Below are positions 8,524-16,608 of a stretch of 64,000 nucleotides of DNA, one piece after another. The notes below the pieces were generated by a model. That model saw only the letters and a list, made by a program, of their open reading frames with translations. It did not search any database and had not been told where the DNA came from. The DNA comes from Polaribacter sp. HaHaR_3_91 (lineage in GTDB: Bacteria; Bacteroidota; Bacteroidia; Flavobacteriales; Flavobacteriaceae), in the NCBI RefSeq assembly GCF_019278525.1, contig NZ_CP058986.1, forward strand, positions 2,018,001-2,082,000. The letters are read 5' to 3'. Position 1 is the stretch's first letter. Each line of letters starts with the position of its first letter. Position numbers and translations under genes: made by a program.

Positions 8524-10344
8524 ATGATAGAATTAGCAGGTATAATTATTTTAGGAATATTAGCACAATGGGTAGCATGGAAATTTAAAATCCCAGCAAT
8601 ATTACCTTTAATTTTAATTGGTTTACTAGTAGGACCAATTGCTGCAGAGTTTTTGAGTGAAGATGGAACAAAGTGGATAGAGCCAGTCTGGAATGGGAAA
8701 AAAGGTCTTTTTCCTGGAGATAGTTTGTACTACTTTGTGTCTTTAGCTATTAGTATTATCCTTTTTGAAGGTGGCTTAACCTTAAAAAGAAGTGAAATTA
8801 AAAATGTAGGACCCGTAATTACAAAACTAATAACAATAGGTTCTACCATTACTTTTTTTGGAGCAGGAATGGTAGCGCATTATGTTTTTGATTTAAGCTG
8901 GGAACTTTCTTTTCTATTTTCGGGTTTAATTATTGTTACAGGACCTACTGTAATTACGCCAATTTTAAGAAACATTCCTCTAAAAAAAGATATTTCTACG
9001 GTTTTAAAGTGGGAAGGAATTTTAATAGATCCAATAGGTGCTTTAGTGGCGGTATTGGTTTTTGAGTTTATTAGTGTAGGTGGTGGAAGTGGTTTTACTA
9101 AAACAGCCTTATTAGAGTTTGGTAAAATATTACTTTTCGGAACCACTTTTGGGTTTACGTTTGCACATGCTTTAGCGTATGCTATCAATAAAAAAATGAT
9201 ACCGCATTACTTATTAAATGTAGTCTCTTTATCTACCGTTTTACTGGTGTTTATAGAGTCGGAAGTTTTTGCACATGAATCTGGTTTATTGGCAGTTGTG
9301 GTGATGGGAATGGTTTTAGGAAACGGAAAATTAAGCAACTTAAAAGAATTGCTTTATTTTAAAGAATCTTTAAGTGTTTTGTTAATTTCCATCCTATTTA
9401 TTTTATTGGCTGCAAATATTAACATGGAAGATTTACTCTTGTTATATACCTGGAAAACAGTAACTCTTTTTGCTGCTGTTGTCTTTGTAATAAGACCTTT
9501 AGCTGTTTTTGTAAGTACTAGAAATTCTAAATTAAAATTCAATGAAAAACTATTTATCAGTTGGGTAGGACCTCGTGGAATTGTAGCGGCAGGTATTGCT
9601 TCTTTATTTGGGAGTAAGCTATTAAAACAAGGTGTAGAAGGAGCGGAGTATATTACGCCTTTGGTTTTTATGATTGTTTTAGGTACTGTTTTATTTAATG
9701 CCACTACAGCAAGGTTGTTTGCAAAAATGGTGGGTGTTTTTCTAAAAAGATCTGATGCTATTTTAATTATTGGAGCCTCTAGTCCTGCAAGGTTAATTGC
9801 AAAATATTTAAAAGACAATGACAAAAGGGTTATTTTGATAGACTCTAATAAAAACTTTATTCAAAAATCATTAAAGGCAGGTTTAGAAGCTATTGAAATA
9901 GATATTTACAACCAAGACTTAACGGATAACATTGAGTTAAATGATGTAGGTTATCTTATTGCTATGACGGGTAGTGAAGCGGTAAACAAATATGCTATAG
10001 AAAGTTTTTCTAATAATTTTGGAGAACAAGGTTCATATCGATTGGCAACTTCCGAAGAAATAAAAAATCCAAATTTAAGTATAGAGCAACAACAAATATT
10101 ATTCAATCCAAAAGGTGATTATATTAATTTAAGTGAAGCTTTTAGAGAGAATCCTAAAATTTATGAAGTAGAAATTAATACAGAAGAAGAATACAAAACA
10201 ATGGTTTCTAGGTTGTTTAATGAATTTAAATCGGTGCTTTTATTTATCAGAAAAGATGATAAATTATACCTAATCCCTGAATTTGAAAAAACAGAATTAA
10301 CCAAAGAGGGTTGTACTTTAATTTACTTAGGTAAAAATGTGTAA
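8524..10344 (+). CDS. Na+/H+ (cation:proton) antiporter with C-terminal RCK/TrkA-N domain
   Basis: The 606-residue inner-membrane protein has a CPA1/NhaP-type transporter domain (residues ~1-395, about 12 helices), with ALSIILFEGGLTL, SGLIIVTGPTVITPIL, a DPIGA motif holding the conserved ion-binding Asp, and SWVGPRGIVAAGIAS. A nucleotide-binding regulatory domain follows (~410-525: ILIIGASSPARLIAKYL then VILIDSNK), although the usual GxGxxG is altered. It would exchange Na+ or K+ for protons in pH and salt homeostasis. It is monocistronic. Confidence 0.92.
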   Translation: MIELAGIIILGILAQWVAWKFKIPAILPLILIGLLVGPIAAEFLSEDGTKWIEPVWNGKKGLFPGDSLYYFVSLAISIILFEGGLTLKRSEIKNVGPVITKLITIGSTITFFGAGMVAHYVFDLSWELSFLFSGLIIVTGPTVITPILRNIPLKKDISTVLKWEGILIDPIGALVAVLVFEFISVGGGSGFTKTALLEFGKILLFGTTFGFTFAHALAYAINKKMIPHYLLNVVSLSTVLLVFIESEVFAHESGLLAVVVMGMVLGNGKLSNLKELLYFKESLSVLLISILFILLAANINMEDLLLLYTWKTVTLFAAVVFVIRPLAVFVSTRNSKLKFNEKLFISWVGPRGIVAAGIASLFGSKLLKQGVEGAEYITPLVFMIVLGTVLFNATTARLFAKMVGVFLKRSDAILIIGASSPARLIAKYLKDNDKRVILIDSNKNFIQKSLKAGLEAIEIDIYNQDLTDNIELNDVGYLIAMTGSEAVNKYAIESFSNNFGEQGSYRLATSEEIKNPNLSIEQQQILFNPKGDYINLSEAFRENPKIYEVEINTEEEYKTMVSRLFNEFKSVLLFIRKDDKLYLIPEFEKTELTKEGCTLIYLGKNV

Positions 10345-10840
10345 TAATTTAGTGAAAACAATTTGCTTAACTATAAACACTAATTAAATGAAAGCTCACA
10401 ATTTTTTTCAGAGCTTGTCGAAGGATTTTATTTTAATTCTTAATTCTATAAGTATTAAAGTTTTTGTTTAAGTAGTTGTTTGTAAGTGTTAATATATTAG
10501 CATTTTATTGTTTTTTTTTAAATTTAATAAAGATATTTACTTAGCTAAAAATGCTAAACCAATATACTCACGATGCCCTCTTGAGTCTGTCGAAGGGTGC
10601 AGTTTAAGACGCTTAAAACCGCCCAGTTTTCACTTATTAGAATACTATTTAATAAACACAAAAACTCAAACAATATAACTATCTTCAATCTCTTTAGTAT
10701 CTTTTATTATTTCAGAAGTATATTTTTACAACTCTAAAATTTTAAGAGCATTTCTAGTCTTTCGTTTCCTTTCTTTTAAATGATGATCAAAAAACAGGTT
10801 GTTATTATTACATTTATAAGTAACAATAATCGAAGTATTG
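10345..10840. other. Gene-free interval with repeat fragments (496 bases)
   Basis: No gene is supported between the antiporter and dnaX. Two short GTCGAAGG-containing pieces (about 10410-10428 and 10576-10602) are typical debris of flavobacterial REP-like sequences. Confidence 0.4.
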
Positions 10841-12538
10841 TTACATGTCTAACTCAAAAGCCTGACGTAGTTTGTCTATAAGAGGGTTTATTTCTTTCAT
10901 CTTATTATATTTCTCTTGCGGAGTGTAGGCAAACTTCTTTTCTATGGTTTCGTTTAAGCGAACATCAAGACTGATACCATAATTGTTAAGTTTTTTTCTT
11001 AAGAAATTTATCAATTCAGATCTTCCTTTCTTAAATTGCTCTTCCATTAACTTATTAGGTACCGAAAAAGATATTTTATAGTTTTTACCTAATTGTGGTG
11101 CGTCTGTTCCTACAATAGAAGCCATACTACGCTCTCCTTTTTGAATTAACAGCGCAACATACTCTTTCCATAGAGTCTGTAAAGCTTCTTCTGTAAAAAA
11201 GTCTTTTGGATGGTTGTCGAAATTTTCTTCTACAACCGCTTTCTTTTCTACCTTTTTTTCGTGAATACTTTTTAAGGATAACGAAGATGCACGTCTACCA
11301 ACAGATTTTAATATTGGTTTTATTCTAGGTTTAGGTGGTTCAACCTTTGGAGCTTGTGCAATAACAGGTTTTTCAGTTTTTTTCTCAACCAGTTTTGCAG
11401 CCTCTTTTACAGCAGGAGAAAGTGCCTGAAAAAATGTAGCGGGAATTATGTAGTTAGCTGGTTTTTTTTTTTTTTCTCCATCAAAAGTGATAGAGGCAAT
11501 TTGCATAATGGTTAATTCTACCAGCAGTCGCTGATTTTTACTTGCTCTATAATTCAAATCACACTGATTTGCTTTTTCTATAGATTGCATTAAAAACGGA
11601 ATGCTTGCCTTGGTGGCTTGTTCTAAGTATTTCTTTTTAGCAGCATCACCAACTTCTAACAATTCTAAAGTAGCTTTGTCTTTAGCAACTAGTAAATCTC
11701 TAAAATGACTTGCCAATCCGTTTATAAAATGATGTCCTTCAAAACCCTTTGCTAAAATAGTATTAAAAGCATTTAATACTTGTGGTATTTTGTTGGTTAA
11801 CATTAAATCTGTCATATTAAAATACGTTTCGTAGTCTAATACATTCAGGTTTTCGGTAACAGCTTCACGAGTTAAATTGTTTCCTGAAAAACTAACAACT
11901 CTATCAAAAATAGACAAAGCATCACGCATTGCGCCATCCGCTTTTTGAGCGATAATATGCAAAGCATCATCTTCTGCCGTAATATTTTCTTTTTCACAAA
12001 TTACTTTTAGGTAATTTTTAGCGTCTAAAACACCAATTCTTTTAAAATCGAAAATCTGACAACGAGATAAAATTGTCGGTATAATTTTATGCTTTTCTGT
12101 AGTTGCTAAAATAAAAATAGCATGTGCAGGTGGTTCTTCTAACGTCTTTAAAAAAGCATTAAAAGCTGCCTGAGATAACATGTGTACCTCATCTATAATA
12201 TATACTTTATATTTACCGGTTTGTGGCGGAATACGAACTTGGTCTGTTAAACTTCTAATATCATCAACAGAGTTGTTAGAAGCAGCATCCAGCTCAAAAA
12301 TATTAAAAGCAAAATCTTCATCTGCAGAAACTTCTGCATCTTGTTGATTAATGTTTTTAGCCAATATTCTAGCACAAGAAGTTTTACCAACTCCACGTGG
12401 ACCTGTAAACAACAAGGCTTGCGCCAGATGATTGTTTTTTATAGCCTTTTCTAACGTGTTTGTAATGGCTTGTTGCCCAACAACATCCGCAAAAACTTGT
12501 GGACGATATTTACGCGCAGAAACTATAAAATGCTCCAT
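10841..12538 (-). CDS. dnaX: DNA polymerase III subunit gamma/tau
   Basis: This is the clamp-loader ATPase of the replicative polymerase. The 565-residue product has the AAA+ domain with SARKYRP, the P-loop GPRGVGKTS (about 45-53), IDEVHMLS (Walker B) and the SRC arginine finger, then the collar domain (~210-350). A lysine/proline-rich linker (~360-440) precedes a C-terminal domain of ~110 residues. The four-cysteine zinc module that normally follows the P-loop helix is absent: ILAKNIN leads through a short acidic linker straight to FELDAASNN. Confidence 0.95.
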   Translation of the reverse strand: MEHFIVSARKYRPQVFADVVGQQAITNTLEKAIKNNHLAQALLFTGPRGVGKTSCARILAKNINQQDAEVSADEDFAFNIFELDAASNNSVDDIRSLTDQVRIPPQTGKYKVYIIDEVHMLSQAAFNAFLKTLEEPPAHAIFILATTEKHKIIPTILSRCQIFDFKRIGVLDAKNYLKVICEKENITAEDDALHIIAQKADGAMRDALSIFDRVVSFSGNNLTREAVTENLNVLDYETYFNMTDLMLTNKIPQVLNAFNTILAKGFEGHHFINGLASHFRDLLVAKDKATLELLEVGDAAKKKYLEQATKASIPFLMQSIEKANQCDLNYRASKNQRLLVELTIMQIASITFDGEKKKKPANYIIPATFFQALSPAVKEAAKLVEKKTEKPVIAQAPKVEPPKPRIKPILKSVGRRASSLSLKSIHEKKVEKKAVVEENFDNHPKDFFTEEALQTLWKEYVALLIQKGERSMASIVGTDAPQLGKNYKISFSVPNKLMEEQFKKGRSELINFLRKKLNNYGISLDVRLNETIEKKFAYTPQEKYNKMKEINPLIDKLRQAFELDM

Positions 12539-12814
12539 GTATAATAGATTGTATATTGTTAAAGTCTTTTTAAGTGTTCTTATAAATCAAAAATAAATTT
12601 TGATTAAAAAAGGCATTATAAGTTTAAAAAATTAGTAAACTTTCTGCTTCGCTTAACGAGACCGGTTTATTTTGTGACTAAATTATTCAACAAAAATAGG
12701 GGTATCAGGTATTTTTTACAAGATATTTTCTTAATAAAAACCTAAAGTTGTAAACAACGTGTAAAATATGTATATTTATAACGACTACTTAGGTAAGTTA
12801 AAATTAAATTTGAT

Positions 12815-12878
12815 TCCCAAATAATGGGATTGAATGTTTCTAAGGATATCTTAAAGATATAACCCTTGGGATTTTTTT
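12815..12878 (+). ncRNA. Candidate structured RNA or attenuator upstream of msrA
   Basis: TCCCAA (12815-12820) can pair with TTGGGA (12866-12871), which is followed by seven T, so it looks like a terminator. TCCCA can instead pair with the nearer TGGGA (12825-12829). An inner perfect hairpin ATATCT/AGATAT lies at 12846-12860, and GGG/CCC pairs lie between. Mutually exclusive pairings are a hallmark of attenuators, but no known riboswitch was recognised. Confidence 0.3.
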
Positions 12879-12891
12879 AATTAAAAGTTCG

Positions 12892-12941
12892 GAAAATTGT
12901 ACTAAAGATCAACCAACTGTCTTTTGTGCAATTTTCTTTTT
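12892..12941 (+). terminator. Strong hairpin with T-tract just upstream of msrA
   Basis: GAAAATTG (12892-12899) pairs with CAATTTTC (12929-12936), and the stem extends inward through AC/GT to AAAGA/TCTTT. Five T follow. It ends 20 bases before the msrA ATG, so it would end an upstream RNA or gate msrA. Confidence 0.5.
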
Positions 12942-12961
12942 AACCCTAATCCGTAAGTAAA

Positions 12962-13621
12962 ATGAATATTTTAAAGCCTGTTACCTTTCTAAGTTTATCA
13001 ATATTATTAATTTCTTGTTTCGGTTTTACTGATAAAAAAGAAACTCAAACTGAAACCAAAGCAAGTTATACTGCTAAAGAAAATACCAAAGTCGCCTATT
13101 TTGCAAGTGGCTGTTTTTGGTGTGTAGAAGCTATTTTTGAAAGTGTAAGTGGAGTAGAAGAAGCTGTTTCTGGTTATGCTGGCGGACATACGTTAGACCC
13201 AACATATAAAAGTATTGGAACCGGTAAAACAGGACATTCAGAAACTGTAGCCGTGTATTACAACCCCGAAAAAGTTTCTTTTGAAACGTTAGTTACCGTG
13301 TTTTTTGGTTCTCAAGATCCAACAACAAAAAATGGACAGCATCCAGATTACGGAACACAATATAGGTCTATTGCTTTTTATGAAACGGCAGCAGAAAAGG
13401 CAATTATAGAAAAAATGATTGAAAAATTAAATGCAGAAGTGTACAATGGTAAAATAGCAACCGAAGTTACCAAGCTTAAAAAATTCTACAAAGCAGAAGA
13501 ATACCACCAAGATTTTGAACATAGAAATCCGAATCAAGGGTATATAAAAGCGGTTTCTATACCAAGATTAAATAAATTTAAAAAAAGGTTTCCAGCGTTG
13601 TTGAAGACAAATAAACATTAA
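12962..13621 (+). CDS. msrA: Peptide-methionine (S)-S-oxide reductase MsrA, lipoprotein form
   Basis: MsrA reduces methionine-S-sulfoxide in damaged proteins. The 219-residue product has a lipoprotein signal (LLISC, Cys19) followed by a ~25-residue linker and the catalytic domain: GCFWCVE (nucleophile Cys51), GYAGGHTLDPTYKSIGTGKTGHSE, then YGTQYRSIAFY and KAEEYHQDF. The lipobox places it in the envelope rather than the cytoplasm. It is monocistronic, with unusual hairpins in its leader and a terminator after it. Confidence 0.95.
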   Translation: MNILKPVTFLSLSILLISCFGFTDKKETQTETKASYTAKENTKVAYFASGCFWCVEAIFESVSGVEEAVSGYAGGHTLDPTYKSIGTGKTGHSETVAVYYNPEKVSFETLVTVFFGSQDPTTKNGQHPDYGTQYRSIAFYETAAEKAIIEKMIEKLNAEVYNGKIATEVTKLKKFYKAEEYHQDFEHRNPNQGYIKAVSIPRLNKFKKRFPALLKTNKH

Positions 13622-13643
13622 AGAATAGGTTTTATATATTGAA

Positions 13644-13674
13644 AAAAGCAACTCATTGAGTTGCTTTTTTTTTG
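13644..13674 (+). terminator. Rho-independent terminator of msrA
   Basis: The stem AGCAACT/AGTTGCT with flanking A and T runs (nine T) lies about 22 bases after the msrA stop. Confidence 0.9.
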
Positions 13675-13972
13675 TTTTTAGCTGTTATACTTTAAATATA
13701 ATGATTCAAGAACTAAAGTAAATGAGAAGAAAATATTATATAGTTATTTAATAATAATTAATTTCATCTTCAGTTACAATTTAATATTAGTTCCAAACTT
13801 CTTTTAGAAGCTATTAAAACAGGCTTTTGCTATCGCTAAATCGGGATTAACTTATAATAATTATTATAGAAGTGTTTTAGTGAAAAATTAATGAGTTTTT
13901 CTTGTTTTTTACCACAGTACTTTGTTCGCTGTAGTTTTTTCAATTCAGATTATTAATTAAGATTCAAGTAAA
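13675..13972. other. Gene-free segment beside the cassette island
   Basis: AT-rich DNA without supported genes lies between msrA and the first island gene. No repeat of the island type was recognised here, so the downstream border of the island is not defined. Confidence 0.35.
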
Positions 13973-14056
13973 ATGAAAAAAAACATATTTTATAAAATTA
14001 TTGTTATAGAATTAATTTCAATTGGTCTTTTTCTTTTCTTTTATTTCGCTAAATAA
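13973..14056 (+). CDS. Possible 27-residue membrane peptide
   Basis: A short ORF encodes a lysine-rich start followed by one hydrophobic stretch and a terminal FAK. It overlaps the 3' end of the frameshifted minus-strand gene. Size and composition fit a small membrane peptide, but chance in AT-rich DNA is just as likely. Confidence 0.15.
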   Translation: MKKNIFYKIIVIELISIGLFLFFYFAK

Positions 14057-14454
14057 ATTTAATATAAACCATAAAAATGTTCTTACAAAAGTCACTATTA
14101 TAGACATTCTTAAAAACTCTTTTAAACTTAATTTAAATTCATAACCAATATATGTGAGTAATGAAATCCAAAAAAGAACTAATATTCCAACAAAAAAAAC
14201 AATTCTATCATAAAACAATTCAGAATTATTTTCCTTTCCGGCTAATAAGTAAAAAAATATAAAAACTGATAAAATATTAAGTATGACCCAACAAATTGAA
14301 ATTGCTAATGAAACTCCGACAGTTATAAAAATTCCCTCTTCAAGAATATTATGTTTAAAAATATATAATTGTAAAAACTTAAAAATAATATTCCTAAAAA
14401 TATGATTAGTGAGTTTTTTTGTATCGGTTCAATTTCAAATATTTCTTTTATCAT
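14018..14454 (-). pseudogene. Frameshifted multi-pass membrane protein
   Basis: Reading from the ATG at 14454 gives an N-terminus MIKEIFEIEPIQKNSLI with one hydrophobic segment, which hits a stop just after IIFLKREFL. A different frame continues from about 14346 (ILEEGIFITVGVSLAISI), stays open and carries two or three more membrane helices to the stop at 14018 (ending KEKKKTN). A single-base indel near 14346-14360 would restore a protein of about 145 residues. The family is not recognised. It lies upstream of the first clear island repeat and may be cargo. Confidence 0.5.
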
Positions 14455-14486
14455 AGAGTTAATTCTGAGTATGAGTGAGCAATTGC

Positions 14487-14621
14487 AGCTAACGGTCTCG
14501 GCGATTAGTAGTTGCGTGGTTTAGCACTAAACTTTGCAAGTACACACCAAACTGAAAATCCGTGAGGATTTTCAGAAGTAGGCGAGAACAAGCAATTGCT
14601 TATTATAGCCATTGTTGTAGC
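14487..14621 (-). repeat. attC-like repeat A (subtype 2)
   Basis: The repeat is bounded by GCTAAC on the left and GTTGTAGC on the right. It contains GTTGCGTGGTTTAGCAC, the hairpin GAAAATCC/GGATTTTC, GTAGGCGAGAAC and AAGCAATTGCTTATTATA. It lies seven bases past the stop of the DinB-like gene. Confidence 0.7.
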
Positions 14622-14628
14622 AAGTTTT

Positions 14629-15189
14629 TTAATTTTTTAAGTCATCAGAGAAATGTCCCTTATGTTTCCCTTTTGAAAATTTGTCTTTGTTAAATTCATT
14701 TGATTTTCCTTTCGGGATAGTCAAACTTTTCCATTCGTTTCCTTTAATCATTTTTCCTATGTAAACAATCTGCCCGATATGATAAGGATAATGAGCAAAT
14801 TGTCGATTTATAGCTTCCAAAATTGAGTGTTCCTGATTTCTGATATAAACTTTTGTTTCAAAATTATCTTCGTTCACAGAGTCTAACGCATCGAACAGAC
14901 ATTTCCATCCGTCATTCCATTTTTCAAGCAATTCATTTTTAGTTTTTATCACCGATTCAAATTCCAAATCTCTTTTCCGCCATTCTTTTTCTCCGTCAGA
15001 GGTCAAAAAATCGTTCCAGCGAGATTTCATATTTCCCCAAAGGTGGTTTACGATTATTGCAATTGAGTTTGAGTCTTCGTTAAACTGCCAAAAAAGGTAT
15101 TTTTCCTCTAATTGGTCAAATGTTTTTTCTCCGACAGATTTGTAATATTCAAATTGCTTTTTAACACTATTTATATATTCGGTTTTCAT
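14629..15189 (-). CDS. DUF1572/DinB-superfamily protein
   Basis: The 186-residue soluble protein has the DinB-like four-helix pattern with metal-site histidines: SIAIIVNHLWGNMKSRW (first His), INRQFAHYPYHIGQIVYIGK (HYxxHxGQ motif with two His) and a tail KSLTIPKGKSNEFN. DUF1572 proteins relate to bacillithiol-dependent or other thiol-transfer DinB enzymes, but the reaction is unknown. It is the cargo of one unit: repeat A follows its stop by seven bases, and a degenerate repeat lies 24 bases before its ATG. Confidence 0.8.
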   Translation of the reverse strand: MKTEYINSVKKQFEYYKSVGEKTFDQLEEKYLFWQFNEDSNSIAIIVNHLWGNMKSRWNDFLTSDGEKEWRKRDLEFESVIKTKNELLEKWNDGWKCLFDALDSVNEDNFETKVYIRNQEHSILEAINRQFAHYPYHIGQIVYIGKMIKGNEWKSLTIPKGKSNEFNKDKFSKGKHKGHFSDDLKN

Positions 15190-15212
15190 TCAGCGTTTCT
15201 TTTTTTCAAATT

Positions 15213-15282
15213 GGCTACGTTGATGTATAAGAATAGTAGCGGATTTTCATTCACTAACTTTCCGGATTAACAAAGACCTTTT
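15213..15282 (-). repeat. Degenerate attC-like repeat B
   Basis: Starts GGCTACGTTGATGTATAAG. GCTAC is the inverse of the GTAGC at the other end of this unit, but the AAC of the core is missing. The middle lacks the standard hairpins and no right-hand core was found before the next gene's stop. It looks eroded or belongs to another subtype. Confidence 0.4.
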
Positions 15283-16458
15283 TTATATTTTCAATACTTT
15301 GGTTTTAGCGACTAAATCGCTATTATTTTTATCCATTGTTGGCAATAGTATTTTATAATCAAATGTCAAAGACAATAACAAGAAGGGCAATACCATATTA
15401 AAATAACTAATATCAAAACTTGAATCAAATAGAGTTGTCTTAAATCCACTATAATAAATTGATGTAAAGAATGCTATTGATACAGGTAGTAATAGAAAAA
15501 TAACGATCAAATATATTATTGATTTTATGTTTTTTGCTCGAAAAGAATATATCATTGGCGCTATGATTAAAATAAGACTTAATATGCTAGGTAATTGTCT
15601 GTTTTGAAGTTCAAAAGGATTATGTTTATAAAAGTGTTCCAAACTGCTAACTTTGTTAAAACAGATATATGAAAATAATATAATGGTAGCTAAAGATACT
15701 GCTATAAAAGTTATCTTTTTTTGTACGGAAAATCTGTAAAAGTGCTTGAAAAATAATATTGAAATTGGGATAATAGCAGTAATTCTGGTCATTACCAAGG
15801 ATGTCAATAAAAATGATTCTAATAGTGTGTTGTTTTTTATGTTTCTAAAAATTCTATCTTGCATAACAACAACAACAGCTAAAATTATAATAAAATTAGA
15901 CATCAAATCACTTTTAACATATATTTCCCAAAGGTATGAAGGTGAGCCTATTACAAGTAATAAACATAATAGCCTTTCCTTATAAGTGTTAAATACTTTC
16001 GATATAATATAAATAAATAATAAAAATGCAAAGGATTGTAAAAATCCAATATTACCTAAAAAATAGAATGGAATTCCAATGAAAAGAAGGGTAGGTAAAT
16101 TTGAAGTTCTTCCATTCAAATGGTCTACTGCAGAATAAGGATACTCACCATTTAAAAGAGCTTTTACACCAACTTCCATTGCTGACCATCTGTCCACCAT
16201 AAGCGAATTACCATCTACATTAATGTTTATATAAATTGTAAAAACAAAGAAGAGTATAGAAGTAATATAAAACAAAGGTTTATAATAATTCTTTAAATTT
16301 AATCGAATGTATACAATACTAATTATTGATATCAATAATGTATAAATAAAGGCTACAACGTAGCCATTTAAAACATCTATTCTGCTAGCATATTTAACTA
16401 CAAAAAGAGTATTTATAAAAATAAAAATTAAATATGTAAATGATAATCTTTGCTTCAT
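15283..16458 (-). CDS. Polytopic membrane protein, GT-C glycosyltransferase-like
   Basis: The 391-residue protein has about ten hydrophobic helices. The first loop carries WSAMEVGVKALLNGEYPYSAVDHLNGRTSNLP; the GEYPYS motif and a long loop after TM3 are typical of GT-C/GT87-like polyprenyl-phosphate-sugar transferases. The substrate is unknown. A longer reading from 16557 would place its first 33 residues inside repeat C, so the ATG at 16458, five bases from the core, is chosen. Base composition resembles the neighbours. Enzyme class is inference. Confidence 0.6.
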   Translation of the reverse strand: MKQRLSFTYLIFIFINTLFVVKYASRIDVLNGYVVAFIYTLLISIISIVYIRLNLKNYYKPLFYITSILFFVFTIYININVDGNSLMVDRWSAMEVGVKALLNGEYPYSAVDHLNGRTSNLPTLLFIGIPFYFLGNIGFLQSFAFLLFIYIISKVFNTYKERLLCLLLVIGSPSYLWEIYVKSDLMSNFIIILAVVVVMQDRIFRNIKNNTLLESFLLTSLVMTRITAIIPISILFFKHFYRFSVQKKITFIAVSLATIILFSYICFNKVSSLEHFYKHNPFELQNRQLPSILSLILIIAPMIYSFRAKNIKSIIYLIVIFLLLPVSIAFFTSIYYSGFKTTLFDSSFDISYFNMVLPFLLLSLTFDYKILLPTMDKNNSDLVAKTKVLKI

Positions 16459-16463
16459 ATTAT

Positions 16464-16598
16464 TGACAACGTGGTTGTGTATGATTTCGTTGCGTTGGTT
16501 TAGCAGTAAAGTTACTAAATAATTACAGACCAAGAAAGTCTGCGAGGAATTTCGCAAGTAAGCAAATAGCCAGCAATAAAGTTTATACGGTGTTTGGT
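16464..16598 (-). repeat. attC-like repeat C (subtype 2)
   Basis: Bounded by GACAAC and GTTTGGT. The internal hairpin around AAGTCTGCGAGGAATTTCG is a variant of the subtype 2 hairpin, followed by GCAAGTAAGCAAATAGCCAGC. It separates the GT-C-like and WG-repeat units. Confidence 0.65.
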
Positions 16599-16608
16599 AA
16601 AGTAATTT

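Larger units (their letters stand above)
12539..12961 (+). other. msrA upstream region with two terminator-like hairpins
   Basis: The 423-base dnaX/msrA intergenic region holds no ORF. From 12781 onward it carries the structured elements listed at 12815-12878 and 12892-12941. A possible -7-like box, TATATTTA, lies at about 12772-12779. Confidence 0.4.

Noticed and set aside
9354-9824. Minus-strand reading inside the antiporter gene
   Set aside because: Shadow of the membrane helices of the antiporter; no start signal or motif.
12781-12945. Known riboswitch (SAM or cobalamin type) upstream of msrA
   Set aside because: No conserved riboswitch core sequence could be matched by eye; left as an unidentified structured element.
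13675-13972. Distal attC-like repeat closing the frameshifted-gene cassette
   Set aside because: Only a seven-base TTAGCTG match near 13676 was seen, which is too short to claim a site.
16459-16557. N-terminal extension of the GT-C-like protein
   Set aside because: These codons fall inside repeat C, which has the same sequence class in other units where it is noncoding.
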